Shown: positions 11,123 to 22,533 of the stretch, piece by piece
Layout: each line of letters opens with the position of its first letter
Numbering within the stretch: the first letter of the stretch is position 1
Source of the DNA: Porodaedalea pini
Taxonomy: Eukaryota > Basidiomycota > Agaricomycetes > Hymenochaetales > Hymenochaetaceae
NCBI GenBank assembly: GCA_002794775.1
Contig: NBAY01000095.1
Coordinates: 59,370-123,369, forward strand
Length of the DNA stretch: 64,000 nt
Direction: 5' to 3'
Notes under the pieces: generated by a model
What the model was told of the DNA's origin: nothing
Databases searched by the model: none
Seen by the model: the letters and a program-made list of their open reading frames with translations, nothing else
Made by a program: the position numbers and the translations under genes

Positions 11123-12289
11123 TCAGCCCGGATTGACATCGATCTCTTCCCACTCATTGACCCACATATAACGCGAGAACGTCACATACAACCAACGAAA
11201 CCATACGAGCTGCGACCTATGCGACCGCATCGCCCGCAGCGCAGTCGCATACTCCGACCAGCCCGACACAAACAGCGCACGACTCCCCCCTCCCAGTCAT
11301 ACGTCGTGCAGTCCATTGCTCGGGGCACTCCCAGGAAGGACGGAAGAAGCTGCAGCGAGAGAGAATGTAGGAAGGGGAGCTTCGGGAATGCAGAACAGAA
11401 TGCTCCTTCTAGTTTTGCAAACAACGCGGCTCCCGCGCCTGTATACTTTGGGAGAAGCGCAGTGGTCTTGAGGCTGAAAGCACGGAGGCCTTTGCTCGGT
11501 GAGTTGGTAAGCAGTGTTCGGACGCCGCGTTCAAGAGAGATATGGTTTGGATGAGATGATATTCCGCGGTCGTCGAAGGTCAGGATCTAGTCGACGTGTT
11601 AGAGGGATAGAGATAGTTGTTTCCCGTCATAATTTATCACAGCATGTAGCGACAAGTGGCAGAAGTTCAACCAGTGAACCTGATTAGAGTGTTTAAAATG
11701 TTTAATTGGGAAGAGACGCACAATACCGATCTCATTCTCTTCAATGAAGGGTTTCACATGCTCAGCTATGAGTTCTGCGTCCCAGAACAAAGTGATGTTG
11801 TCATGAAATCTAGAAGCATTCCGTTATTACAGACCATGAGCCTAGATAGCAAGGGACAATGAAATGAAGGAGAACTGACGGTTCGTCAAGCACCCAACGC
11901 CTTCCCGCTTTCACACCGAGGATGTCGAGGCTTCCCTCTAGCTCGCGCTTTCGCGTCTCTCCCAGGCCATCCGCGTCTCCCGAGGAAAGACAGAGCGAAT
12001 ACACGTCTGCGCGTGGTTCGTTTTCTCCAGCGAGTGTTTCAACTTCCTCAAAATTTCGGCCTTGTACAGATGTGATTCTAGTGAGCCCAAGCAATGTGGG
12101 AGCAAAGAACATGCATTCGTCATCCGGGTGGGCGGTCAACAGTAAGACGCGTTCACGTTCATGGGTGCTCGGGCTGGCATGACCAGTTCTCGAATGAGGA
12201 AAATCGTGGACCGGGTCGTAGGGAGTAGAAAGGGTAAGAAATATGAGTGTAAAGAGCACACTAATGAACCCTAACAAGGTGTTGGCCAT
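11123..12289 (-). CDS. GPI12: N-acetylglucosaminyl-phosphatidylinositol de-N-acetylase (PIG-L/Gpi12), with one apparent frameshift
   Basis: Enzyme of the second step of GPI-anchor synthesis, acting at the ER. Exon 1 (12289-11880) starts M-A-N-T-L-L with an N-terminal membrane segment (about residues 3-20) and carries the metal-binding AHPDDE motif at 53-58, then [14 protein letters not shown]. Exon 2 (11809-11722) reads [16 protein letters not shown]. Exon 3 (11586-11123) reads [13 protein letters not shown], the conserved second half. The C-terminus [21 protein letters not shown] is in another frame: the plus-strand C run at 11285-11290 has six bases where seven would keep the frame. With that base the product is about 320 residues, the usual family length. 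A sequencing error or a recent mutation both fit. The start at 12289 is the first ATG. Confidence 0.88.
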
Positions 12290-12309
12290 GAAGGAGGACC
12301 GCGGCAAGC

Positions 12310-12639
12310 AAGCTCTGGCGAAGAAATAAGATCACGTGCCTCAAACTTTATAATATCTACCTACTGCGTGTAGACTACCAACCGCTAAGGGGACTACGGG
12401 AACGAAACCAAAGAGGAACAGGAAGACGGACGGAGCGCGCTAAAGAGGGGAATGCGTTACATCGTAGGTATCATTGTGAAATATGCGTATGGATGTGTGA
12501 TCTAGACATGATAGGAGGGAGGGAGTTCCAAAAAGAGTGGCATGGCGTCCGGCGGGCGACGAAATGAAAAGTACGCGAATTTGAGTAAAAGTAGAAAGTT
12601 ATTAGGACAGAACCATTCTAAGAATGATAAAGGTAAAGA
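12310..12639. other. No gene seen
   Basis: Upstream region of GPI12 (which reads leftward), up to the LINE remnant. No open frame with recognisable content. Confidence 0.5.
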
Positions 12640-13040
12640 TCATTGATGAAAGATGCCGTTTTGAATATGCGCGAAAAAGGGGCAAACATTGAGAATATGG
12701 TGGATGTCATGCTTAACACAGAGAGGGTCCAGACAGCAGGGTTCAGGGTTTCGTATGTGCATATCGAGCACATTAAGCATAATGCTTGCAGCGCATCCTT
12801 GAATAGAGCGATGTATCCTCTTCTCAGGGGATAGCTTCAAGAAAGGTCTGATCATTCGAGTCAGTGTGAGGATGAACGAGGATGGTTCGAGTATGGAACA
12901 ATGTCCACATAGGTTGATCAGATTGTTTTTCCAGTCACGTAGCAGGTCAAGTTGTACTCTCGCTAATGAGTTTGGGAGGGATTCAGGGATCGGTACACAG
13001 TGCGGGTTGGAAGCGGCATCTTTGGCCAACTTGTCGGCTT
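12640..13040 (-). mobile_element. LINE 3' fragment: end of RNase H domain and C-terminal zinc-finger tail
   Basis: Minus-strand frame begins at the breakpoint with A-D-K-L-A-K-D-A-A, the end of the RNase H motif seen in fungal non-LTR retrotransposons. It continues to a Cys/His tail (C-C-L-D-P-L-C-V-K-H-D-I-H-H-I-L-N-V-C-P) typical of the C-terminus of such polyproteins. It continues exactly the frame interrupted at 16999 on the far side of the inserted DNA transposon. I see no clear poly(A) or short 3' repeat to mark the element's end. Confidence 0.8.
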
Positions 13041-13132
13041 CATCAGGAAAAACCTCCTAACGGAATATCATGGAATAATTTTAGAATAGAAAGACATTTG
13101 TAGAATAGTTCAGAATGGCATTAGGATGGATT

Positions 13133-13276
13133 TGGACCCCTTGGAATTGCACAGAATTGAGTAGAAAAAAGGATCTGTATTGGAATTTGCTAGAACCGGC
13201 AAGGTGGTTTGTGGAATTGCACGAAATTGAGTAGAAAAATAAAATTGTATTGGAATTTGCTGGAATCGGCAAGGTG
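13133..13276. repeat. Two tandem copies of a ~70-bp subterminal unit
   Basis: GGAATTGCAC followed by AATTGAGTAGAAAA, then TGTATTGGAATTTGCT and CGGCAAGGTGG occurs twice in tandem, just inside the left end of the TIR transposon. Confidence 0.75.
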
Positions 13277-13331
13277 GGTTGTGGAATGAGACAGAAAATG
13301 TTATAGCAAATGCAGCATTTGAGCACCTCAG

Positions 13332-13958
13332 AAACTTGTAAAATCTATATCTCACTCAATTCTTCACAGAATCAGTTCAAAAAAGTTGCTAAATTTATGT
13401 TTCGATGGCTTCTAGAATTCTGTGAGCTTAGTGGACAGAAGGTGGAATATTAAAGCTGCAGTAGTGAGAATAGATGTTTTTCCAGCAAGACTCCTTCCTT
13501 GATTTTTACTGAGCTCAAATTTGAAGCTAATGACATGACACTTGTTGGAGAATGGTCTATATATTATATGGTTGATTTTATGAGGGCTGAACTAAAGTGA
13601 ATATTAATGTCTCCTCTTGTTCTGCTTGACTGTTGTGCTGAAACTCTCAAATTTGCTTGACTCAGACAGTCTTCAAAAAATTGCCTGCATTGTTATAAGC
13701 CATCTAAAATTCAATATACATTATACAGACCATTCTCCAACCATTTCATGCCATTAGCTTCAAAATTGAGCTCAGGGAAATTCAGGGAAGGAGTTTTGCT
13801 AGAAAAACACATATTCCCACTACTGCAGCCTCAATATTCCATATTCTGTCCTCTAAGCTCAAACACATTTTTGAAACCATTGAAACATAAATTTAGCAAC
13901 TTTTTTGAAGAGTTTTTGTGAAGAATTGAGTTAGATATGATGTATTTTGTATTTGGAG
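13332..13958. mobile_element. Foldback MITE nested in the TIR transposon
   Basis: The left ~270 bp and right ~270 bp are imperfect inverted copies of each other. Examples are CTCACTCAATTCTTCACA near 13353 against its complement near 13920, and AGACCATTCTCCAAC near 13726 against GTTGGAGAATGGTCT near 13544. Flanks carry a near-identical 9-bp direct repeat (GCACCTCAG at 13323-13331, GCACTTCAG at 13959-13967), consistent with a target-site duplication of hAT or Mutator size. Confidence 0.75.
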
Positions 13959-15384
13959 GCACTTCAGGTGACAAAAACTGCTAAGTCCAATTTCCCACAC
14001 CTGGATGAGTCGTCCACAGAAGAGGTGTGGGAACTTGATCACATGTATGTTGGTTTTGACGCGGCGCGCCACACAGTCTTCACATCTGCTACCACTCCAA
14101 TATGTCTGGTGCCGATGTCCTTACAGAACGTCTGAACATACTCTCGATCACACCCACCGCAACCATTATGCACACAGCAGTAGCCTTACCGGCCGCCTGG
14201 TGGGACGCACTCACTGCCGCAGGCAACACGCCGTCCGACTTCCGACTTTCAACTTGCTCATCTTCAAGCCGAAGACCGTAAAGTCTGAACTTCTCTGCAC
14301 TGAACAAACTGTCAAGTGAAAAGTGCTTCATGTGCTCGACGTCAATGAGTGGTGGGCACGGCGGCCTTCCATTCGCAAGCGGGCGTCCATCGCCTATGGT
14401 TCGCTCTTCCAGTCAGGTGGCGCGGGCGCTGTGGGCAACAAGCGTACGCGTAGGAAATGTGGCTGCTCAACACGCAACGAGTCGGACCGTATCAGTGCTT
14501 CTGCCAATCAGTCCAACGTGAATGCTACTTCCTCCTTCAAACACGTCGCGCCGAGCAGTCTGCGAACCGCTGGGTCGCGGGCAGCACGTCCAGGTGTGGG
14601 GCCTCAATTGACACAGATTCACCCGAGATTGTGGACAAGAAAGTCCATTTGCTGCTCAACAAGCCCACTATCGAGAAGTTGGAGTCCATCTCAAACCAGA
14701 TCATTGCGTGGGCAAACAAAAGTGAGAGCGTGAAGGATGGGCGTACGCTCATTCAGCTCATTCGGCTTGTGTTCGAGAGGGCGACGGATGAGGCGGCCTG
14801 GAGTGAGATGTATGCTCGCTTGTGCCGTAAGATGATGGAGCAGTCCAGTCCGAACGTGCAGGATGATGGTATCCGCAATGCTGAGGGCAAGCCGATTACA
14901 GGTGATCTGCTTTTCCGTAAGTACCTTCTGAATCGCTGTCAGGAAGACTTCGAGCGCGGCTGGACGCAGAAGGAGTCGATGGCGGCAGCGGCTCTCGTGA
15001 AGGCGACAGAGGATCAGGCTGTTAAGGATGCCAACGAAAAGGAAGAAAACAAGGAGGCTTGCGAGAACGCGCTATACTCGGACGGATACCACACTGCACA
15101 GAAGGCCAAGCGTCAAGGTCTCGGACTCGTCAAGTTCATCGGTGAGCTCTTCGATCTTCAGATGCTCACGGAACGTATCATGCATGAGTGCATCAAGAAG
15201 CTGCTCAACAACGTCGACAATCCCGAGGAGGAAGAGATCGAAAGTATATGTAAACTACTGACAAGTGTTTGTCAGGCGCTCGATACCTCTTAAGGCTCGC
15301 GGACACATGGACGTCTATTTCAGTCGGATGAAGGAGCTTGCGAAGAGCAGCAACGTGTCGTCTTGTATGCAGTTCATGTTACAA

Positions 15385-15435
15385 GTGCGTACCCTCTGTT
15401 TCCTAGCCTTTCGTTGAGCTGACTTTCTTGGACAG
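15385..15435 (+). other. Retained intron in the eIF4G fragment
   Basis: GTGCGT to TTGGACAG between F-M-L-Q and D-V-I-E-L-R-E-R-K-W, 51 bp. Confidence 0.8.
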
Positions 15436-15510
15436 GATGTGATTGAATTGCGGGAAAGGAAATGGACTACCCGCAACTCGGTCGCTGCTCCGTCGACAAT
15501 CGCTCAGGCG

Positions 15511-15562
15511 GTACGCGCTCTTGCTTTGTTACTCGATTTCACTTGAGCTTACCAATATACAG
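15511..15562 (+). other. Second retained intron in the eIF4G fragment
   Basis: GTACGC to ATATACAG between T-I-A-Q-A and A-A-K-E-K, 52 bp. Confidence 0.8.
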
Positions 15563-16126
15563 GCCGCGAAAGAGAAGACGCAACAGGAGCAACATAACTT
15601 AGCGCGGTCGGCCATGTCTCGCGGTGGTTCACGCCGTGGCCATGATCGTGACGGAAATGTTCAAGTGGGTCCCGATGGATGGGCTGTCTTCTCTGGCCCT
15701 TCGAGGCCTGCAAACGAGGCGGGTGATCTGACGAACTCTGGCAAGATTCAGAAGGGCAGTGGCACCATGAACTTCGAACCCACTAGCGTCTTCACGAAGA
15801 AGGGAGACAGCAAGCGCGACAGTGCGAGCCTTTCAAGGACGAGTTCGAACACGAACATGTTCCAGATGCTGCAGGCCGCTGAGGCCGCTAATGAGGCTCC
15901 TACTGCATCCTCGTCTCGTCCAAGTCACCCGTCAAGCCGTACAACGAGCGTCCACTTGACCCACAACGCACCTGTGGAACCTGCCCAACCTGCTCAGCGT
16001 CCCAGACTCAACCTGCTTCCCCGTTCGAAGCCCATGCAGGAGAAGTCGGAGAATAGTCGGCGCGAAAATTCAATCATTCCTTATTTCTCGGTTTTCGTGT
16101 GGACTTACAAATGACTTTTTGTCCAG

Positions 16127-16641
16127 GGTGTTCCACTTCGCCTTGAACTCGGTCCGGTTGATATCCAGAAGAAGCAAACACGTTCTGTGCGACGTGATAT
16201 GGGCGTGGAGGAGACTCCCGTACCTGCACTTCTCAAGACTATTCAACAGATGTTCGAGCGCACGAAGGCTCTGTACACTCTGTACATGTCTCACCTGCGT
16301 GTCGTAACCAAATGGGACGATGTCGTGCCGACACTCGACAGCAAATATGTTGCAGTCCTTCCGTGGTGCGAAGAGAAAGTGTGCGAAGACGACATCAAGG
16401 AGCACAGTGGACGCAAGTGCGTGTCTCCTCTCCTTCCTCCACTTTGCTAAAGGGAGCTGACCATTATTCTATTCTACATAGCTTGGAACCACAAGACGTA
16501 CGCGCGCCGTCCGCAGGTGCAAAGTCGTGTGCCATTCCCTTCAATCAGGTGCAGTACCCACCCATCGAGTCTGGCGCCAATAGCACTCGCAGAACTGGAG
16601 ACTGCCGTATCTATGATCAGCATTGTGGCTATTATTCACGG
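16127..16641 (+). pseudogene. Captured C-terminal fragment of cytosolic prolyl-tRNA synthetase
   Basis: After a splice-acceptor-like TTTTTGTCCAG the frame reads G-V-P-L-R-L-E-L-G-P-V-D-I, then V-R-R-D, L-P-W-C-E-E-K-V-C-E-D-D-I-K and, after an intron (about 16412-16480, GTGCGT to CTACATAG), R-A-P-S-A-G-A-K-S-C-A-I-P-F-N-Q. These are the anticodon-binding and C-terminal zinc-region motifs of archaeal/eukaryotic-type ProRS. The usual ending (a Cys pair, then G-R-S-Y) is missing; sequence after P-I-E-S-G-A is unrelated. No catalytic domain is present. It is joined directly downstream of the eIF4G piece in the same strand within the TIR transposon. Confidence 0.82.
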
Positions 16642-16998
16642 TGATCTTCCTGGTGTGCTCCATGACCTGTTTGTTAAGTAGGTTGAGTAATTACGGACAT
16701 GTATGGAATGAGTACGGAATAGCATAATTTATATTGATGAAAGTTTGGAATACGCAAATAAATGAGGAAGGAAAATTGGAATACACGAATAAACAATGAA
16801 GAAAAATTGAAATGCACGAATAAATGACGAAGAACTACTGGAATGCACAAATAAATGACATAGAATACTAGAGAAAGTCTAGAATACCACGGAATACGGA
16901 ACACCCTTATAGAATCTGCCTAGTATGGAATCAGTCGGAATCACCGGCTGATTCCGGCGATTCCGCTATTTTCCGCCGGGGAGGTTTTTCCTGATGTT

Positions 16999-19900
16999 TC
17001 AAATTGCCCAGGACTCCATGATGTGGAGGGAGCCATTGGACAGTTATGTGTGATGCATCATGATGGAGGGCAAGAAAGATGCTGCATAGATGATGAAAGA
17101 GAATGATGAAGTCTGCATGGCGCAAGTTGTTTGAGAAGATGAGTTGGGTGCTATTAAGCAAATCCGTGACGATGTGGATATAAACTGGAGTGAAGCATTT
17201 GGAGAGAAGGGAGGAAATACATCACATGGCTGCAATGAGCGCTTCCTGCTCCTCAAACAAGATGTTCAAGTGAGAGTGCGCTTCTGAAGTAAAGACAGCA
17301 AGTTCTTGGTGATTATGTGTTATGACGAAACCATGACCACCATTGTAGGAACCATTGGCATCAGGGATGAGAGATCCATCTGTGAAGATAAAATATTGAT
17401 AAGGAGGGGGATGAAGGTAGAATGAATTGAACTGTCAAATTGCACACTGGCAGTTTTCGAAGGACAGGATAGGAGCTAGGATTAAACGCAAATGAACTGG
17501 AGTGAAAGACTGGTAAAGAGGGGACTTTGGAATGTGGACATCAGGAAGAAGAGATGATACAAGATAGCTTTTGCTGTTCTGAACGAGATTCGAATGGGAA
17601 AAATAGGAAAGTAAAAAGTGCTGCGAAAGTATGCAAATAAAGAGAGGTAAAGGTGGGACAGATAAAAAGGATTCCGCGATTGACGGATGAATGGTGGTGT
17701 GCAAAACAGAATGACAAAACTGGGATTGAATTGGTTGAAGAATGGATATGATGAAAGGTGATTCAGGGAAAAGGACAGTGCTGTAAATAGCAACTGAATG
17801 AATGAGACTGAAATATAGAAGGCAGGCATGTTGTAAATATGCACTGTTAGACCGATTAAAAAGAAATTGTCATTGATGAAAGGTAGAAAGAGCCTTGTTG
17901 GCTCGAGCTTGAAAATGAAGCTTGGGGGAGAGGTCAAAAGAAAAAATAACCCTGAGCCACGTAAGATGTTGGCGGGGGGTGATAACTCGGTCATTAGGAA
18001 GAGATAGAGAAGACTCGGGAAGCCAAGAATGTTCAAATAAAAAGGAATGGAAGTGATATGATGCCAAAGTAGTGTTGGGAATGATATGAATAAGTTTGAT
18101 AGCATTGGGGTCGATTGACAAACCGATGGTTCGAAACTGAGCATCTAAGAAGAGAAATTGGTTGTGTAGGCGTATCAGGTTGGTGTGAATGCTAAGTGAT
18201 TGTGCAGAAAGGAGATGGTTGTCCATGTAGGCAAATAAAGGGCGGTGTGGGCCAAAGTGTTTGATGTAGGAAAAAATAACATCTGCTGCCAAAAAGACTG
18301 AAATCAAAGGAGAGAGAGGGGACCCCTAGGGGACACCACGGTTGGGTTTAATGAAAGGATCTGAAAAGAAGTCATTAAAATGGAAGGAGATGGGTCTGTC
18401 CTACAGCCAACCTGCTAGGACATGAATGAAATTAGGGTGAACATTGGAACAAATGAGTTTATTAAGTAAAAAGGGGTGGGGGATGTTGTCAAAAAAATCT
18501 TGAATGTCAATGGTTAGAACAGATGTGATATTGGGATAAAGGTGTTTGTTAAGACTGGGACACATGCCCACAGTATTTTCACCCAGATGAATAAAAGGGT
18601 TGGACAAAATGAGAGAAATCAAGTTGTAACAGGCCATCAACGATGAACAGTATTTCTGGCACCCATGCTGGGCGTCAGGAAGAAGATTATGTTGTTCAAA
18701 AAATGGTTGCAAAAAAATTGAAAAGAACGCATTCAAATAGTTTTCCGATGGTGTCGATGAGTATAATGGGACAAAACACTCTGGGGATGGAGAAATCTGT
18801 TCATTTGGGTTTGGGGATGAAGGTAACCAAAGAGGTTTTAAATGAGAGTGGAAAGTGACCAAGTGCAAAACATTTAGAAAAAAGGTCTGTGAAAAAACAA
18901 GCTTGGTGTTTGATGAGAAGAGAAAGATGCAGGTATGAGATGTGGTTATTGCCAGGGCTCATATCTTTGTCTATACCTCACATGGCCTCAAGCACATCGT
19001 CAACCATGATCAAGGGGCTGTCCTGAAGAGCTGGGAGCTGAATATCCTCTGGCAAAGGTGCCACTGGAGGGAAAAATACTTGGTGAAATAGTTTGGATTT
19101 CTTGGATTTGGTTAACATGAATGTGCCATTAGGCATGCGGAGAGCTCCAATAGGTGACCAGCGTTGGGCAAGGCCTAGGAACTGGTTATGCCAGACTGAC
19201 CGCTGGTCCAAATGCTGTAGACATGCACCATAAAAGGTGTTCTTTGCTTTGGATATTTCGGTGTCTAGCTGTCGCTTGGACTTGGGACTGGGGTTTAAGC
19301 AATGTGCACGATATAGACAAGAGCACGCTTTGGACCACCAGCTATTGGGGCCAAAGTAAGTGCGTGGCTTCCATTTCTGAAGGAAGGTGGTCGCGAAGTC
19401 AGCAAAGGACTGTTGGAACAAGAACAGGAGGTCGTCCAGCAACGCTGTGGAGTGGATGTTGTCCAAGGAAAAGGAAAAGAGTTTGGAATTACAAAAGTTG
19501 GAAATGAAGGACAGTGCATCCCTTGAACAAATTGAACGAAGGGATGGCTTTGTTGGAGTGGGCGTAAGGCTTATATGGAATGAAAAGTGGATGGGGAAAT
19601 GGTCAGAAGAAATGTCAAGTGAAGGATCAGTGATACAAGCTGTTTCGAGAAGTTGGTGGGATAAATCGTCAGAAGCAATAAGGAGGTCGATAATAGAGAA
19701 TTTGTTGGAGGCGTGATAGAAAAAAGTTGGCTGCTCCAGTGGATTGCAAATAGTAAGCCCTTGATCACTGATCCAGTCAGTGAGGGCTCGTGACTGGTTT
19801 AAATGATCAGTTTGAGAAGGAAGCAACCATAAAGGGGAATGGCAGTTAAAGTCGCCCACAAAAATATGAGAAAGAGAGTTAAGGGCTGGGAGATGGTTTC

Positions 19901-20340
19901 AAATTCATGAAGAGAGGGAGAACTATAAATGTTCCAAAGAAAGATAGGAGTTAGTGGGGCATGCGAGATAGCAATGACTGATATGTTGGGTGAAGGAGTG
20001 GGTTGGTGGTGTAAGGTTACTCAGTGAATAATATGGGAATGAACGTAAGTGCAGCAATGGGGTCTATCCATTGTTGGTGGTAAAAAGGCAGTATAAGGAA
20101 CGTGGTTCCAAGAATCGAATACTTTAGATCCTGTTGGAGTAGTTTTAGAGGGGAGAACACATTTGATGGTGGGAATTTCTTGGAAGCAAATAATGTCTGG
20201 TGCCAGATGGGTAGAAGAAAAGGTGCATAACAAGAAATCAAAAGTTGGGGCTGAATTGCAAAGATTTAGAGAAAAGACATTAAGTGTGTCAATCATAACA
20301 ATTAGCATGGAGGATGATAATTGTGGTGTGCAGGACACTC
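16999..20340 (-). pseudogene. LINE ORF2: endonuclease, reverse transcriptase, RNase H (broken)
   Basis: Endonuclease motifs: L-A-P-D-I-I-C-F-Q-E near 20180, G-D-F-N-C-H-S-P-L-W near 19850 and S-S-D-H-F-P near 19580. Reverse transcriptase: V-L-T-I-D-I-Q-D-F-F near 18510; R-G-V-P-stop-G-S-P-L-S-P-L, where TAG (18326-18328) replaces the usual Gln; and A-Y-M-D-N, replacing the Y-x-D-D box, near 18230. RNase H: F-T-D-G-S near 17380 and H-H-G-V-L-G-N at the breakpoint. Frameshifts lie between 20020 and 19860 and again near 18980 and 17800. The catalytic D of YxDD is mutated to N, so the copy is inactive. Confidence 0.82.
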
Positions 20341-22533
20341 AGCAGAGCAGGCACTGTGGTTGCCTTGGCAATTGATACAGTGAGCAAAGTGCTCACAATG
20401 TAAGTTGTTGGACATAGTGCATGGTGCACACTTGGCAATGTGAACAGCTGTGCAATGAGGTTCTGAGCAAATTGTGCATCTGGCAATGGATTGGCATTTA
20501 GATGCTGGGTGTCCTAAGCAATGACAATTGTTGCATTGGTTGATGGTCAGCTGTGCCTTCATCTCTTTGAGTCAACAGATGACCCCGAAAACTGGTACAG
20601 ACCTGTTGCCATGGAGGAAAAAGTGGTCGAAGGAAAGGCAATCTGCATCTTTCATGATGATGGAGATGTTGCAGAAGTCATGCTCATTCAGTTTTTTGAC
20701 TGAAGACATGAACCTCAGAGGGAACATGAATTCGTGACCTTCAAACTGGGGTAGGTTGGATATTTTGTTATATAGGTTGGCTTCACTGTAAATAAGTTTA
20801 GTGTCCTTGTCGAAGACCGGGACGCCCAGAATAATCATCTTGAACTGGGGTGAAGGAATGAAAGGTGTTGCCCCGCTAATGTTGAGAATGTGGGTAAGCT
20901 GAGAAGTGAGGGTGGTGTAGTTGGATTCAAAGTCAGAACAGATATTAGTAAACACAATTAGTAAGTTGCTGTTAGTCATGTACTCCACATTGAGTACAAC
21001 AAGGTGTTTGAACAATGGGTTGCACTTTAGGCCTGCTTGCACCAAATTTTTAACCAAAAGGGTAGTTGGCCTGACCGCCAAATCACCAGGCAATGAGAAA
21101 TATATGCACTTAACATTGGAGGGTCGTATGTTAACAGAGCCTGTTGACTGATTGATAGGAACCATCGAAACCTCCCCATCAGGGTGTTTGTTGGAGATAC
21201 GAGTAACTTTGGTTGGGGTGGGTTTTGGCTTCTTCTGAGCTGCCTTGGCATATGTGATGGTGGTGAAGCCATCCTTGTTGGTGCCTACAGCTTTGACTTT
21301 AGGGTGGTATATTGTTGTGGGGGTGTTGCCAGATTTCAGGGCATTGTGCGCAGGGTGTGCATAACCATCAGGGGCATAAATCATGCCTTCCGCATCCATA
21401 CGGTAGCCAGAACTGGGGATATGGGTGTTAGCGATTGCTGCAGCATATTCAGTTTTCCTGTTTTGGGGGGTTTGAATGTGCTGTTTCACTATGGGCGGTG
21501 TGGGTAGGAATCTATTGTCATGGACAAAATGTGTGCCTATAGGGTCTGGAAGAAATTTGACATGAGGTTGGTTAGTAGAGGAAGGTGGCTGGTGAACCAT
21601 AGATACTGAACAAGACATCTGTTTTTCAATATTGTTAGTTTTATCAGTGAGTTTAGTGACGAGAGAAGAAAGCGCTTGAATAGAACAGGACATGGAATGC
21701 ATATGGTCTGCGATTTCCTGATTGCAGATAGCTTGCGCAGAGGTTTGTATGTCGTCAAACACATGTTTGAAAGAAGGGGTGTGGATACGATAAGAGGAGT
21801 GGAATGCCTGGAGTCCTTTGTTCACTTTGTTTTCCTTGATGGTTTCGTCATCAAACATATGGGATTTACTGATCCACAATACAAGATTGGATCCTATGTC
21901 TGCGAGTACTTTGCCTGCACAAATGGAGTCCTCATACCAAGGTGTGGGGGATGTCCACGAAGGCTGAGTAAGAAAGGTGGTCATATGATGTATAGTGTCC
22001 TTAGTCAATTGCATAAAGGAATCCTAAACTCGTTTGGCTATCGCCAGGTCTTCGTATTCCTCAGATACATTATCGATGTTGACCTGAGGGGCCTGGCTGG
22101 TATGCTCGTCGGGGATGTACAAATCGTCTGCATCCATGGCATTGATGTCGATACGTGCAGGGGGTGTGATAGCTCTGTGCTCCTCTTCAGAATTGGAGTG
22201 TTTGAGTGAACTCTGAGACTCGACGACGGGTGTCAGCGGGAGGTCTCCTTGTTTGCGGAGGGTGGTGGCGTGAGCGTCTGCTTCGATATCAGGAGACCAG
22301 TCAACACGGTTCTTCTTTACATGTTCACAGACTTTGTCGTTGTGGTTGTAGGTCTTGTTGTGACCACATTCGATGCAAAGCTTGGCTGCACCACTAACAC
22401 AGCTGTGACTGTGGTAGGGGAGATCCGATTTACACTCCTCACATTTAGTGGGGTCCTTGGGATTGGCAAGGGAGTGAGTAGACTTGGTTTTATGGAGAGA
22501 CACTTTCGCCCTGGTCAACATTCTGTTGTCCAT
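20302..22533 (-). pseudogene. LINE ORF1, gag-like nucleic-acid-binding protein
   Basis: One frame of about 744 codons from ATG 22533 to 20302, interrupted by TAG at 22024-22026 and TGA at 20572-20574. The N-terminus has a Cys-rich region (CEEC, then C-I-E-C-G-H and further Cys/His). The middle is low complexity. The C-terminus holds zinc knuckles (C-N-N-C-H-C-L-G-H-P-A-S-K-C followed by more CxxC and H). The role in active relatives is RNA packaging. Confidence 0.78.

Larger units (their letters stand above)
14330..16112 (+). pseudogene. Captured fragment of translation initiation factor eIF4G (MIF4G domain and following region)
   Basis: The MIF4G domain is clear: INQ-like segment S-N-Q-I-I-A-W-A-N-K-S-E, then R-L-V-F-E-R-A-T-D-E-A, M-Y-A-R-L-C-R-K-M-M, R-K-Y-L-L-N-R-C-Q-E-D-F-E-R-G-W, K-F-I-G-E-L-F and H-M-D-V-Y-F-S-R-M-K-E-L. 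The frame breaks before the domain (about 14430-14560) and again near 15290, where one extra T puts a TAA after D-T-S. Two introns remain at 15385-15435 and 15511-15562, so the copy was taken as genomic DNA, not from mRNA. Matching homology ends near 16050, before the distal part of the protein. Lies inside the TIR transposon. Confidence 0.88.
13041..16996. mobile_element. 3.96-kb TIR DNA transposon carrying gene fragments, inserted in a LINE
   Basis: Terminal inverted repeats CATCAGGAAAAACCTCC (13041-13057) and GGAGGTTTTTCCTGATG (16980-16996) are perfect over 17 bp, flanked by TT on each side (13039-13040, 16997-16998). Removing the element plus one TT joins the two LINE halves in frame. The ends are rich in GGAAT/ATTCC motifs, including a tandem pair of about 70 bp at 13133-13276, a subterminal-repeat structure like that of CACTA-type elements. 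No transposase is present. The cargo is eIF4G and prolyl-tRNA synthetase fragments. Superfamily is uncertain: a 2-bp TT target duplication fits the CMC/CACTA group best, but the termini do not begin CACTA. Confidence 0.8.

Noticed and set aside
11039..11554. 171-codon plus-strand frame
   Set aside because: It lies antisense to the last exon of GPI12, whose minus-strand conservation explains the openness.
19154..21507. Plus-strand frames across the LINE
   Set aside because: All are complements of the reverse transcriptase, endonuclease or gag frames on the minus strand.
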